Shown here: positions 24,651-33,180 of the stretch, one piece after another | Position numbering within the stretch: the first letter of the stretch is position 1 | Layout: each line of letters begins with the position of its first letter | Assembly (NCBI RefSeq): GCF_018917435.1 | Contig: NZ_JAHLOQ010000006.1 | Coordinates: forward strand, 37,035-101,034 | Source: Intestinibacter bartlettii | Lineage (GTDB): Bacteria > Bacillota > Clostridia > Peptostreptococcales > Peptostreptococcaceae | Length of the DNA: 64,000 nt | Direction of reading: 5' to 3' | The notes under the pieces: model-generated | What the model saw: the letters and a program-made list of their open reading frames with translations, nothing else | The model's database searches: none | What the model was told of the DNA's origin: nothing | Translations under genes and position numbers: made by a program

Positions 24651-24681
24651 AAGGGAGTATAAATTTTTATACTCCCTTTTC
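24651..24681 (+). terminator. Intrinsic terminator after flavodoxin
   Basis: AAGGGAGTATAAA and TTTATACTCCCTT form a perfect 13-pair stem followed by TTCC. Confidence 0.8.
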
Positions 24682-24705
24682 CTATATAAAAGATTAATCA
24701 ATTTG

Positions 24706-24735
24706 ATTGACACGTATTCAATAAAGTACTACTAT
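24706..24735 (+). promoter_or_regulatory. Promoter of the third TetR gene
   Basis: TTGACA followed after 17 bases by TACTAT, upstream of the TetR gene at 24777. I see no convincing operator palindrome in this spacer. Confidence 0.5.
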
Positions 24736-24776
24736 CATATTGTAATAAATTAAATAACATAATTTTGGGGGGCAAG

Positions 24777-25340
24777 ATGAGGGTATCAAAAGATCCAGAA
24801 ATCAGAAAACAAGAGATTATAGATGTAGCTATGCAAGTTTTTGCAGAAAAGGGCTATGAGACAACAACTATGAAAGATATAGCAAAGGCAGCTGATGTGG
24901 TACCTGGTTTGTGCTATCACTATTTTAAAAATAAGCATGAATTATATGAAACTGCTGTAACTCAATATGCTAGGGAATGTAGCGAACCATTTGTAATACT
25001 GTTTAGCAGAACCAATTTATCTCTAGATGAAATAACAACTAAATTGGAAGAAGCTGTAAAACAGGGGGAAGAAAACTACAAATATAAACAATTCTTTGAT
25101 AAGTCAGGTAATGAAATTTTCCATAAGCAACTTGAATTTTATATGGGAAAAGAAATGGAGAAATCTATGAAAAAATACATTCAATATAGAGTAGACAAAG
25201 GGGAATTTGAAATAGATGATGTTGATTTATTTACGAAATTTTTTATAGGTGGTCAAATGGCAGTCATGAATTGTAATGAAGAAAGTATGGACGAAAAAAT
25301 AGAATTTTTAAGAGGAATACTAAATAAATTTAAAAAATAA
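24777..25340 (+). CDS. TetR/AcrR-family transcriptional regulator
   Basis: 187 residues. The helix-turn-helix reads FAEKGYETTTMKDIAKAADVVPGLCYHYFKNKHELYE (about 18-55). The ligand domain is helical, with no recognisable binding motif. A TTG at 24765 overlaps the GGGGGG ribosome-binding site, so the ATG at 24777 is taken as start. A terminator separates it from the methyltransferase that follows, so it may be a lone regulator acting elsewhere. Confidence 0.88.
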   Translation: MRVSKDPEIRKQEIIDVAMQVFAEKGYETTTMKDIAKAADVVPGLCYHYFKNKHELYETAVTQYARECSEPFVILFSRTNLSLDEITTKLEEAVKQGEENYKYKQFFDKSGNEIFHKQLEFYMGKEMEKSMKKYIQYRVDKGEFEIDDVDLFTKFFIGGQMAVMNCNEESMDEKIEFLRGILNKFKK

Positions 25341-25366
25341 TCCCACATTATAGTGGGTTTTTATAT
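25340..25366 (+). terminator. Intrinsic terminator after TetR
   Basis: CCCAC-ATTATA-GTGGG followed by TTTTTATA, a short but complete terminator. Confidence 0.75.
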
Positions 25367-25424
25367 AAAATTTTATTGAATAAATGTCAATGACAAAAAT
25401 TTAATAGAAATAGGGGGATTTAAA

Positions 25425-26066
25425 GTGCAAAATAATAGTGTAAATAAAAATCAAGGGGATATCATGAAGGAAACTACAGTTAAATATTTTAATAATACAG
25501 CAAAAGACTACGACAATAGTCATGATGGAAAATTTGTAAACTGTATGTATCAAGAAATAATAGACAGAGTTAGAAATTTAGAAGGAGATAAAATTTTAGA
25601 TTTAGGTTGTGGAAATGGAAATATCATAAATCTTCTTAAAAAAGAAAGAAAAGCAGATTACTATGGTTTAGATATTTCTGAAAATATGATAGAAGAAGCA
25701 AAGAAAAAATGTGGAGAAGATGTAAAGTTTACAGTTGGGGATTCAGAAAATTTACCATATCAAGACGGACAATTTGATATTATAATATGCAATGCATCAT
25801 TTCATCACTATACTAAACCAGAAGTTGCAGTCAAAGAAATAAAAAGAGTACTTAAATCAGGGGGAACGCTTATATTAGGAGATCCAACAGTTCCTGAATT
25901 GGTAAGGGGATTTTTTAACAAGATGTTGCCTTATACAGATTCAGGCGATTTCAAAATTTATGGGAAAAAAGATATACTTCCTATTTTTGAAGCACAAGGA
26001 TTTGAAATTGAGAACTGGAAAAGATTAAATTATAGAACTTTTATATTTAATGCAAAGAAAAAATAA
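25425..26066 (+). CDS. Class I SAM-dependent methyltransferase
   Basis: 213 residues if started at GTG 25425; an ATG at 25464 (200 residues) also has its own AAGGGGAT ribosome-binding site and gives a start closer to family members. Motif I is ILDLGCGNGNI, motif II is YYGLDISENMIEEAK, and NLPYQDGQFDIIICNASFHHY is the later conserved block. It belongs to the UbiE/Methyltransf_11 type that methylates small molecules; the substrate is not evident. It is cytoplasmic and appears to stand alone between a TetR gene and the XRE gene. Confidence 0.85.
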   Translation: MQNNSVNKNQGDIMKETTVKYFNNTAKDYDNSHDGKFVNCMYQEIIDRVRNLEGDKILDLGCGNGNIINLLKKERKADYYGLDISENMIEEAKKKCGEDVKFTVGDSENLPYQDGQFDIIICNASFHHYTKPEVAVKEIKRVLKSGGTLILGDPTVPELVRGFFNKMLPYTDSGDFKIYGKKDILPIFEAQGFEIENWKRLNYRTFIFNAKKK

Positions 26067-26139
26067 ATATAAAAATAGTTATTTAAAAGAGTGGTCTAAT
26101 TAGGCTACTTATTTTTTTGTAAAAAATATCAAATAAAGG

Positions 26140-26214
26140 TTGACAACTATACTTGTCATAGTGTACTATTAATTATGACAAGAATAATTGTCATAATGAC
26201 AAAGAAAATAGTCA
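26140..26214 (+). promoter_or_regulatory. Promoter with three 18-bp operators of an XRE regulator
   Basis: TTGACA (26140-26145), 18 bases, TACTAT (26164-26169). Three dyads of form TGACAA-N6-TTGTCA lie at 26141-26158, 26176-26193 and 26197-26214 (the last with TAGTCA). The first overlaps the -35, the others cover the start and leader. The XRE gene that follows is the natural candidate for the binding protein. Confidence 0.85.
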
Positions 26215-26226
26215 GGAGGGAGTTAT

Positions 26227-26442
26227 ATGCCGTTATATAATCGTTTAAAAGAATATAGAGCAAAGATAAAAGTTAATCAGACAGAAATGGGTAATTTAGT
26301 CGGTGTATCAAGACAAACAATTAGTCAAATTGAACGTGGAGATTATTCTCCATCAGTTGCCTTAGCACTAAAGATAGCCAGGGTTTTAAATGTAAGTGTA
26401 GAGGAAATTTTCAGTTATGAGGAGGATGAAGAAAATGAGTAA
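26227..26442 (+). CDS. Small XRE-family transcriptional regulator
   Basis: 71 residues, just one helix-turn-helix domain: EYRAKIKVNQTEMGNLVGVSRQTISQIERGDYSPSVALALKIARVLNVSVEEIF. This short type is often encoded with a membrane protein of the DUF3169 family, as here. The regulator probably represses the pair through the three operators directly upstream. Its stop overlaps the next start (ATGAGTAA). Confidence 0.92.
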   Translation: MPLYNRLKEYRAKIKVNQTEMGNLVGVSRQTISQIERGDYSPSVALALKIARVLNVSVEEIFSYEEDEENE

Positions 26443-27217
26443 TAATCGTGTAGAAGAAATTAAAAAAGAAGATAAGAAGGCTTTTAAAAGTTTTGCTATT
26501 ATGATGGTTATATCAGCCATAGTAGGAGCTATAATAGGTTCAGGATCTATATATTTGCAAGAGCATATGGGCAATAATTTATCAGATTTTCTTCTAAATG
26601 CACTTATGATGATTACTCCATATGCCAGCTTAGTGTTATCTATACTAGTAATAGTAGTGAGTGTTGTTATTTATAGTAACTCAAGAAAAAAATTAAAATT
26701 ATGGAATCAATCGGATGAACAAGAGGAAATTATAGATAATATAGAAGAAAAATTATCATATGTATTATTATTTGCATCAGTCAATTTAATAATTGGATTC
26801 TTTTTCTTTGGAGCTGGAATGGGATTGTTCTCAGAAGATTCATATGGAAAAGTAATTTTATTTTTCTTTGGATTTATAGTGTGTGTAGTATCAACTGTAT
26901 TAATTCAAAATAAAGTTGTTAACTTAGAAAAAGAAATAAATCCATTTTTAAATGGTAGTGTATATGATTTTAAATTTAGTCAAAAATGGCTTGATAGCTG
27001 TGATGAAGCAATAAAATTAAATGTATACAAAAGTTCTTTTAAAGCCCATAAATCTGTTACTAATACATGTTTAATACTTTGGATAGTATGTGTATTGGGA
27101 TATAGTTTCTTTGATTTTGGAATTATGCCACTAGTAATGGTTACAATTATATGGTTAGTTCAAACAGTTTCTTATTGTATAGAGTCAATTAAGTGTTCAA
27201 AAAATAAGATAAATTAA
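26435..27217 (+). CDS. DUF3169-like integral membrane protein
   Basis: 260 residues from the ATG at 26435. Earlier ATGs at 26417 and 26426 lie upstream of or on the GAGGAGGAT ribosome-binding site. Five to six membrane segments are visible (about 17-38, 50-76, 106-124, 134-152, 205-222 and 228-246). It resembles DUF3169 proteins that follow XRE regulators in Firmicutes; the function is unknown. The start overlaps the XRE stop by 8 bases, so the two are translationally coupled. Confidence 0.7.
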   Translation: MSNNRVEEIKKEDKKAFKSFAIMMVISAIVGAIIGSGSIYLQEHMGNNLSDFLLNALMMITPYASLVLSILVIVVSVVIYSNSRKKLKLWNQSDEQEEIIDNIEEKLSYVLLFASVNLIIGFFFFGAGMGLFSEDSYGKVILFFFGFIVCVVSTVLIQNKVVNLEKEINPFLNGSVYDFKFSQKWLDSCDEAIKLNVYKSSFKAHKSVTNTCLILWIVCVLGYSFFDFGIMPLVMVTIIWLVQTVSYCIESIKCSKNKIN

Positions 27218-27256
27218 AACGAAAAATAAAAAAAGAAATATAATACAAAAAAGATG

Positions 27257-27293
27257 GTAGGTGTATATCGGTTGGGATACACCTACTTTTTTT
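27257..27293 (+). terminator. Intrinsic terminator of the XRE/DUF3169 operon
   Basis: GTAGGTGTAT and ATACACCTAC form a 10-pair stem followed by eight T residues. Confidence 0.85.
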
Positions 27294-27352
27294 ATATATT
27301 TTAACAATTACAGTTATATTTACATAGAATATATAACATAAAAAAATATACA

Positions 27353-27381
27353 TTGACAGATGAGGTATATAAAACTATCAT
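27353..27381 (+). promoter_or_regulatory. Promoter of the PadR operon
   Basis: TTGACA (27353-27358), a 17-base spacer and TATCAT, about 65 bases before the PadR start. Confidence 0.6.
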
Positions 27382-27444
27382 ATAAGTAAGAAATATAACT
27401 ATAATAAATAAAACTAAAATAAAGTTGGAAAAGGGGGAAGGAAA

Positions 27445-27777
27445 TTGTCAATAACATCAGATCTATTGAGAGGCCATACCGATACGATTATCCTATCTCA
27501 ACTTATAAAAGGCGACACGTATGGATATGCAATAAATAAAGTTATAAAAGAAAATACCGATAATATGTATGAATTAAAAGAAGCAACATTATATTCAGCA
27601 TTTAGAAGACTTGAACAAGCGGGATATATATCTTCTTATTGGGGGAATGAAGACAAAGGAGCCAGAAGAAGATATTACACAATTACAGAACTGGGGATAA
27701 AGGCCTATGAACAAAATAAAAAAGATTGGGAAGAGGCAAAGAATTTAATCGATACTTTAATTGGGGAGGAAAGATAA
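27445..27777 (+). CDS. PadR-family transcriptional regulator
   Basis: 110 residues with the PadR winged-helix pattern: LRGHTDTIILSQLIKGDTYGYAINK, ELKEATLYSAFRRLEQAGYISSYW and GARRRYYTITELG. The start is a TTG preceded by GGGGGAAGG. Small PadR proteins of this type are usually first in an operon with DUF1700 and DUF4097 proteins, exactly as here, and repress it. The signal is not known; envelope stress is a common proposal. Confidence 0.9.
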   Translation: MSITSDLLRGHTDTIILSQLIKGDTYGYAINKVIKENTDNMYELKEATLYSAFRRLEQAGYISSYWGNEDKGARRRYYTITELGIKAYEQNKKDWEEAKNLIDTLIGEER

Positions 27778-27780
27778 AAG

Positions 27781-28437
27781 ATGCTTACTAAGTATGATTT
27801 AAAAATTAAAGAATATGTAGAAGAGTTATTTGAAAATGCGCCAAAAAATAAAAAAACCATGGAATTTAAGGAGGAATTGCTTGCTAATTTATTGGAAAAG
27901 TACAATGACTCAGTTGAATCTGGAATGGAAAAAGAAGTAGCTTATAATAAAGTAATCGGAAGTATAGGAAATGTAGAAGATTTATTTGGAGAAGAAGATG
28001 TAATAACACAAACAAAACAAAGTATTAGCAGAAAGAAACACGCTAGAAATATTGCAATAGCAGTGATGTTATATATATTATCACCAGTATGTGTAATTAT
28101 TTTTGATAATTTCGGAAATGAACATTTAGGCGTAATTTTAATGTTTGTATTTATAGCTGCAGCAACAGGATTAATTATATATACAAATATGGTAAATCCT
28201 AAATATCAAAAACAAGATGATACTATAGTTGAAGATTTTAAAGAGTGGCAAAGTACAAAATCCAAAAACTATAAAGCATACAAAGCAGCTAAAAGTGCAA
28301 TTTCAGCAATAACAGTAGCAGTATATCTATTAATAAGTTTTATGACATTCCAATGGTGGATAACATGGATAATTTTCTTAATAGGTGGGGCAGTTGAAAA
28401 AGCTGTAAAAGCCTATTTTGAAATTAAGGAGATGTAG
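27781..28437 (+). CDS. DUF1700-like membrane protein (permease-prefix domain)
   Basis: 218 residues. The N-terminal 75 residues (KEYVEELFENAPKNKKTMEFKEELLANLLEKYND...AYNKVIGSIGNVEDLFGE) are the helical permease-prefix/DUF1700 domain, followed by four hydrophobic segments in pairs (about 92-112, 118-136, 178-196 and 198-212). It starts three bases after the PadR stop, with GGGGAGGAAAG overlapping the upstream gene. It is the middle gene of the PadR/DUF1700/DUF4097 module; function unknown, membrane location certain by hydropathy. Confidence 0.75.
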   Translation: MLTKYDLKIKEYVEELFENAPKNKKTMEFKEELLANLLEKYNDSVESGMEKEVAYNKVIGSIGNVEDLFGEEDVITQTKQSISRKKHARNIAIAVMLYILSPVCVIIFDNFGNEHLGVILMFVFIAAATGLIIYTNMVNPKYQKQDDTIVEDFKEWQSTKSKNYKAYKAAKSAISAITVAVYLLISFMTFQWWITWIIFLIGGAVEKAVKAYFEIKEM

Positions 28438-28439
28438 CT

Positions 28440-29309
28440 ATGAATGATAAAAATTATAAAAAAATAGAGATTATAACTTGGTCAATTGTTGCAATTATAT
28501 TAACTATATTTTTAGTTATGACACTTAAAAAGGATGTATTTAGTATAAATGATTTGTTTAATAATACGTCTAATCAAAATATGAAAGTTATAAAAACATA
28601 TACTATAAAAGACATAGAAAAATTTGAAGATATAAATGTAGATGTAAATCAAGGTGAAATAGAATTGCTTGAAAGTAAAGATAATAATATTTATATAGAC
28701 CTTAAATGTAATAAAAATATGGAAAGCAAGGATTATTTAAATTTAGATGAGAGTACAAATACGTTAGATATTACAAGTAAAAAAGGTAGTAAGATTCATT
28801 TTTTAAACAATACAAATATAAAAATTGAAATTCAAATACCTAAATCATATAACAAAAATATCTCTATAGAAACAGATACAGGAGATATTATCGCAAATAA
28901 AAATTTAGATTTAAATAATTTAAGTATAACAAGTAATGTAGGGGATGTAGAATTAAATAAAAATATAAAATGTAAAAAGTTTAATATAGTTAATGATACT
29001 GGAGATATTGATATAAGAAGTATTGATGGTAGTGGAAGTATAAAATCAGATGTAGGGGATATAGAATGTAATATAGAAGGATTAAATCAGGATATAGATA
29101 TAACTTCTGATATAGGGGATATAGAATTAGGTGTGAATAAAGATTTAGGTTTTAAACTTGATTCAGATAAAGAACCTAATAAAATTGAGATTGATTTCAA
29201 TAATATTTCTAAAAAGGGAAGTAGTTTCTATGCAGAACATGGTCAAAGTCCAAAGTATACTATAAAAACACATAGCGATGTAGGTGATGTTGATATAGAA
29301 TATAAATAA
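28440..29309 (+). CDS. DUF4097 family beta-repeat protein, membrane-anchored
   Basis: 289 residues. One N-terminal helix (about 10-28) is followed by a right-handed beta-helix-like domain with repeats of GDI/GDV steps (ETDTGDIIANKN, TSNVGDVELNKN, VNDTGDIDIRS, KSDVGDIECN, TSDIGDIELG, HSDVGDVDIEY). This is the DUF4097 (LiaG/putative adhesin) domain, probably outside the membrane. Family members belong to cell-envelope stress operons, but the role here is unknown. The start is two bases after the previous stop, so the three genes are one operon. Confidence 0.85.
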   Translation: MNDKNYKKIEIITWSIVAIILTIFLVMTLKKDVFSINDLFNNTSNQNMKVIKTYTIKDIEKFEDINVDVNQGEIELLESKDNNIYIDLKCNKNMESKDYLNLDESTNTLDITSKKGSKIHFLNNTNIKIEIQIPKSYNKNISIETDTGDIIANKNLDLNNLSITSNVGDVELNKNIKCKKFNIVNDTGDIDIRSIDGSGSIKSDVGDIECNIEGLNQDIDITSDIGDIELGVNKDLGFKLDSDKEPNKIEIDFNNISKKGSSFYAEHGQSPKYTIKTHSDVGDVDIEYK

Positions 29310-29326
29310 TAATAGCTTTTAATGAA

Positions 29327-29366
29327 GATAGTATATAATCACAAAATTTATATACTATCTTTCTAT
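29327..29366 (+). terminator. Intrinsic terminator of the PadR operon
   Basis: GATAGTATATAA and TTATATACTATC form a perfect 12-pair stem with T-rich sequence after. Confidence 0.8.
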
Positions 29367-29402
29367 GTTACACAGATTATTAAAGGGTTTTAGGAGGAAT
29401 AT

Positions 29403-30032
29403 ATGGGAAAGGATAATAGGAAACTGAGTAAGGCGGAGGAGAAGCGAAAAAGATTATACGAAGAAAAGAAAAAGGAACTTCTTGCACAAGGATATGAAGA
29501 AAAAGATTTAACTATAAGTGTTTTAAAAGCTAATGTTATGGCATTTGTATTGGGGTTGCCGATAATAATTTTATTGCTAATATTATTTATTTATAAAAAT
29601 CAAAGTGGACTATATACATTTTCATTTTATGGATCTGTAGTATTTATAGTTGTTTTTGCTGCATTAGTTGTAGTTCATGAATTAATACATGGACTATTTT
29701 GGGCAATTTATGCAAAACATCATTTGAAATCTATCGAATTTGGATTTATGGTAAGTAGTCTTACGCCATATTGTTGTTGTAAGGAAATGTTGACAAAATA
29801 TCAATATATTATAGGTGGAATTATGCCAACTGTTATCTTAGGAATAATCCCAGCGATAATTTCTATTTTTACAGGTTCAATATTTTGGTTTGTTATGGGA
29901 GAATTAATGATATTGTCAGGTGGTGGCGATATGACTATTTTACTGAAATTATTAATGTATAAAAGTAATAAAAAAGAAATTCTATATATGGATCATCCTT
30001 ATGAATGTGGATTGATTGTATTTGAGAGATAA
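29403..30032 (+). CDS. DUF3267 membrane protein with HExxH motif
   Basis: 209 residues. A basic, charged N-terminus (1-38) precedes about four membrane segments (near 43-63, 75-92, 137-155 and 160-178). HELIH (residues 92-96) at the start of a helix is the zinc-protease motif that marks DUF3267 proteins, and GGGDMTILLKLLMY recalls the later Asp ligand of site-2-type proteases. Peptidase activity is inference. AGGAGGA precedes the ATG. It is probably transcribed alone or with the cupin gene that follows at a 65-base distance. Confidence 0.78.
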   Translation: MGKDNRKLSKAEEKRKRLYEEKKKELLAQGYEEKDLTISVLKANVMAFVLGLPIIILLLILFIYKNQSGLYTFSFYGSVVFIVVFAALVVVHELIHGLFWAIYAKHHLKSIEFGFMVSSLTPYCCCKEMLTKYQYIIGGIMPTVILGIIPAIISIFTGSIFWFVMGELMILSGGGDMTILLKLLMYKSNKKEILYMDHPYECGLIVFER

Positions 30033-30097
30033 CTTGTACTATAATATTTTTAGGGCATAAATTAGAAGTCCTAAAACAAATCAAGGGGGATAACACA

Positions 30098-30436
30098 ATG
30101 ATACTAGATAGTAACAAAATTGAAGAAAAGGCATTAGCAAATTTTAAAGGTGGGGAAAAAGCGCTAAATGCAAAAATGAATGTAGATGAAAATAATAAAA
30201 TAATATTTGGAAGATTAGAACCAGGAGCATCAATAGGGGAACATACACATGAAACTAATAGTGAAATAATATTCTTTACATCTGGTAAAGGAAAAGTAAT
30301 ATATGATGGAAAAGAAGAAAGAGTAGAAGCAGGACTATGTCATTACTGTCCACAAGGTCACACTCATACATTAATAAATGATAGTGATGCAGATTTGATT
30401 TTCCATGCTGTTATACCAGAACATCCAGCAAAATAA
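30098..30436 (+). CDS. Small cupin-domain protein
   Basis: 112 residues forming a single cupin barrel. Motif 1 is GEHTHETNSEIIFFTSGKG, with His residues of the metal site and a Glu; motif 2 is GLCHYCPQGHTHTLIND with another His. It probably binds a divalent metal. Cupins of this size serve as isomerases, dioxygenases or binding proteins; no specific function can be inferred. AAGGGGGA precedes the ATG. Confidence 0.85.
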   Translation: MILDSNKIEEKALANFKGGEKALNAKMNVDENNKIIFGRLEPGASIGEHTHETNSEIIFFTSGKGKVIYDGKEERVEAGLCHYCPQGHTHTLINDSDADLIFHAVIPEHPAK

Positions 30437-30459
30437 TAATTTAAATTAATGATATATAA

Positions 30460-30498
30460 AAAAGGTTCAATAGTTTAGAAACTATTTGAACCTTTTTT
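30460..30498. terminator. Bidirectional terminator between convergent genes
   Basis: AAAGGTTCAAATAGTTT-type arms pair around GAAA (one bulge), with A- and T-runs on the two sides. It serves the cupin gene and glgB. Confidence 0.82.
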
Positions 30499-30509
30499 TA
30501 AATTAAAAG

Positions 30510-32591
30510 TTATCCTATAACTCGATACATTTTAGCACTAAATGCAGGTAATGAAACTGATACTTCATAATTTTTACCTGCTCCAGCCATTTCTTTTTTA
30601 GATATATGCTTTGGATTTTCAAAAGTAGTATATTTAACATCAGTATGTGGTGTATGAGTATTTTTGAAATATAAATGTCCAGCATCTTGATGCCAAAGGT
30701 CTATAGACTCGACTATTTCTTTTACTTGTTCGCTTTTACCACCATATTTTTGCCAATCTGTATTTAAAATTAGTTCTAGTTTTGTAGGATTTTCAAATCT
30801 AACTGTATAATTTTCATAACTATCACAATAAGTATTTAAGAATATTACAAGTTTTTCATCGCCGTAAATTCTCTCATAAACATAAACGCATTTTTCTGTA
30901 TCATCAGCTTGAAGCCATTTATGACACTTACGAGAATATTCATTTTTATACAGAATAGGTGAGTGTAAGTAAAATCCATTAAGGTCAGATATGAATTTTT
31001 TGAAGGAGTCATGAGCAGGATATTTTAATAAATCCCAGTCAAGTTCTCTAGCTTCATCCCATTCTCTAAAGTGACCAAGCTCGTTACCCATAAAGTTTAA
31101 TTTTTTGCCAGGGTGAGTGAACATATAAGTATAAAGTAATTTAGCTTGGCTAAATTTATCCTCATAAGACCCCCACATTTTATCTAATATAGTTTTTTTG
31201 CCGTGGACAACTTCATCGTGAGAGAAAGGAAGAAGAAACTTTTCATTATAAAAATACATCATAGAAAATGTTATTTTATGATAGTTTCCATTTCTTTGCC
31301 ATGGCTCTTTTTCAAAATATGAAAGTGTATCATTCATCCAACCCATGTCCCATTTATAATCGAAACCAAGACCACCTTCTTCAACAGGTTCAGTTACTTT
31401 AGGATAATCTGAAGAATCTTCAGCAATTAACATAACGTCTTTGTGACGTTTTTGAAGTTCCTTATTCATATTTTGTAAAAATTCAATACCACCTTCATTA
31501 ACGCCTCGATTAGAATCGCCTTTCCAATAAATAAGATTGCTTATGGCGTCCATACGAAGACCATCAATATGATAAACTTCAATCCAGAAATTTGCAACGG
31601 ACTGAAGAAAACTTCTTACTTCGCCACGATAGTAGTTAAAGCTGTGAGATCCCCATTCAGTATAACCAGTATCATGACTTGGATATTCATAAAGTGATTC
31701 ACCACCAAATCTTCCAAGTGAGTAAGAATCGAGTGCAAAATGAACAGGAACATAATCCATAATTACACCGATATTTTCTTTATGACATAAATCAATGAAT
31801 GCCATTAAATCTTCAGGTCTACCATATCGAGCAGTTGGACTAAAAAATCCTGTGATTTGATATCCCCAAGAACAGTCAGATGGATGTTCACATAAAGGAA
31901 GTATTTCTATATGAGTATAGTTGTTTTCCTTTACATATTTTATAAGGTCCGGTGCTATTTCCATATAGTTAAACCATCTTTCTGTTATATCAATAGGTTG
32001 GTTTAAGTCGTAGTCGCTATTTATGTAGTTTTCTAAATTTAGGTCATGCCCAAGTTGGGCCGCATTTATACCGTTGCTTGCATTTACGGCAGCACATTGT
32101 TTAATAGCCCTTGTTCTTAAAATTTCTTCATTAGTTTTATGTTTCCACGAACCAAAATGAAGCTCATAGATGTTTAAAGGTTTATCGAAATTTTTATTTC
32201 TATTCATCATCCAACGTTTATCATTGAATTTATATGTATTTAAATCTACAATTCTAGATGCACTATTAGGTCTAAGTTCCATAAAAAATGCATATGGGTC
32301 AGTTTTTTCTGTACAGTTGCCGTTCTGATCAAATACTAAATATTTATAATACATCCCCAATTTAGCGTCTTCTGAGAAATAAGTAAAAATACCGCTTTTA
32401 CCTATTTGCTCCATCTTCCCCTTGTTTCCGTCCCAGCCATTAAAGTCACTTATAACTTGTACTTCGCTTGCATCGGGAGCATAAACCCTGAAAATAATTC
32501 CCTTAATACCATTTTCGCTACTAATATGAGCCCCAAAAAACTCATAAGCATCAAACATAGTTCCACAATAAAAATCATGCATGTTTTTCAT
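30510..32591 (-). CDS. glgB: 1,4-alpha-glucan branching enzyme
   Basis: 693 residues of glycoside hydrolase family 13. An N-terminal CBM48 domain (about 15-110) is followed by the (beta/alpha)8 barrel with the conserved regions DYVPVHF, DGLRMDAIS (nucleophile Asp), LIAEDSS (acid Glu) and FSHDEVVHGK (Asp), the last typical of branching enzymes, and a C-terminal beta domain. It forms alpha-1,6 branches in glycogen. It is somewhat longer than common glgB (about 630-660), mainly by an insertion near residues 165-205 (HKTNEEILRT...IDITERW). No other glycogen genes are adjacent. Confidence 0.9.
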   Translation of the reverse strand: MKNMHDFYCGTMFDAYEFFGAHISSENGIKGIIFRVYAPDASEVQVISDFNGWDGNKGKMEQIGKSGIFTYFSEDAKLGMYYKYLVFDQNGNCTEKTDPYAFFMELRPNSASRIVDLNTYKFNDKRWMMNRNKNFDKPLNIYELHFGSWKHKTNEEILRTRAIKQCAAVNASNGINAAQLGHDLNLENYINSDYDLNQPIDITERWFNYMEIAPDLIKYVKENNYTHIEILPLCEHPSDCSWGYQITGFFSPTARYGRPEDLMAFIDLCHKENIGVIMDYVPVHFALDSYSLGRFGGESLYEYPSHDTGYTEWGSHSFNYYRGEVRSFLQSVANFWIEVYHIDGLRMDAISNLIYWKGDSNRGVNEGGIEFLQNMNKELQKRHKDVMLIAEDSSDYPKVTEPVEEGGLGFDYKWDMGWMNDTLSYFEKEPWQRNGNYHKITFSMMYFYNEKFLLPFSHDEVVHGKKTILDKMWGSYEDKFSQAKLLYTYMFTHPGKKLNFMGNELGHFREWDEARELDWDLLKYPAHDSFKKFISDLNGFYLHSPILYKNEYSRKCHKWLQADDTEKCVYVYERIYGDEKLVIFLNTYCDSYENYTVRFENPTKLELILNTDWQKYGGKSEQVKEIVESIDLWHQDAGHLYFKNTHTPHTDVKYTTFENPKHISKKEMAGAGKNYEVSVSLPAFSAKMYRVIG

Positions 32592-32737
32592 ATGTTTATC
32601 ATCCTTTCTAAATATATTTAGAGGGTTTTATATGTAATTTTCATATACTTTAATTATATATAAAACTATATAATTAGAACAACAAATTTAATTGCAAACA
32701 GACAAATTTCTCATGTGAAAAAATACACAATCATTTA

Positions 32738-32767
32738 TTGACACTACATTCCATAATATGGTAATAT
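32738..32767 (+). promoter_or_regulatory. Promoter for the cobalamin riboswitch RNA
   Basis: TTGACA (32738-32743), a 17-18 base spacer, then GTAATAT, about 30 bases before the aptamer. Confidence 0.5.
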
Positions 32768-32794
32768 TTGATTATAGAAATGAATATTATTATG

Positions 32795-32968
32795 ATATTA
32801 AGTGGTCAAATTTCGCCAGAAGTTTGAATAAAAGGAAATTAGGTTAGAATCCTAAGCGATCCGGTCACTGTAATCTAGGGAGCAATACTTAATAATCCAT
32901 TGCATGCCATTTGTATGTGAGAAGGAAAGTAACGCGTTGATCTGTAAGCCAGGAAGCCTGCTTAATAT
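32795..32968 (+). ncRNA. Cobalamin riboswitch
   Basis: The ends pair as ATATTAAG with CTTAATAT (P1). Inside, the conserved core is complete: GGAAATTAGG...AATCCTAAGCGATCC, GTCACTGTAATCT, GCCATTTG...GAGAAGG and the B12 box GATCTGTAAGCCAGGAAGCCTGC region. This RNA binds a form of vitamin B12 and normally controls B12 synthesis, transport or B12-sparing enzymes. No such gene follows; a terminator lies at 33144-33180 and the next gene is an NCS2 permease at 33347. Confidence 0.92.
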
Positions 32969-33143
32969 TAGTTAATTAGGAGAGCTTCCGCGAGAGCGCC
33001 ACCTATATATCATGATAATCAAGGGATTATTCTATACTTTTTTTAATATAAAGATAAAATGTAAAAAGTTGTTTTGTAATATCTAAATATATTTAAGATA
33101 AAAAGTACTGAATATAAACTTTGATTTATACAAGATATTAGTG
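32969..33143. other. Region between the B12 riboswitch and its terminator, without a gene
   Basis: About 175 bases. I see no open reading frame with a ribosome-binding site. A GC-rich patch (AGAGCTTCCGCGAGAGCGCC) lies just after the aptamer and a weak ATAATC/GATTAT hairpin followed by a T-run lies around 33016-33050; either could be part of the expression platform. Confidence 0.4.
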
Positions 33144-33180
33144 GTGTCTACTTTGTTTGAAGTAGACACTTTTTTAATTT
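33144..33180 (+). terminator. Strong terminator downstream of the cobalamin riboswitch
   Basis: GTGTCTACTT (33144-33153) and AAGTAGACAC (33160-33169) pair perfectly around a 6-base loop, followed by TTTTTTAATTTT. It should end most riboswitch transcripts before the permease gene. Confidence 0.9.
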
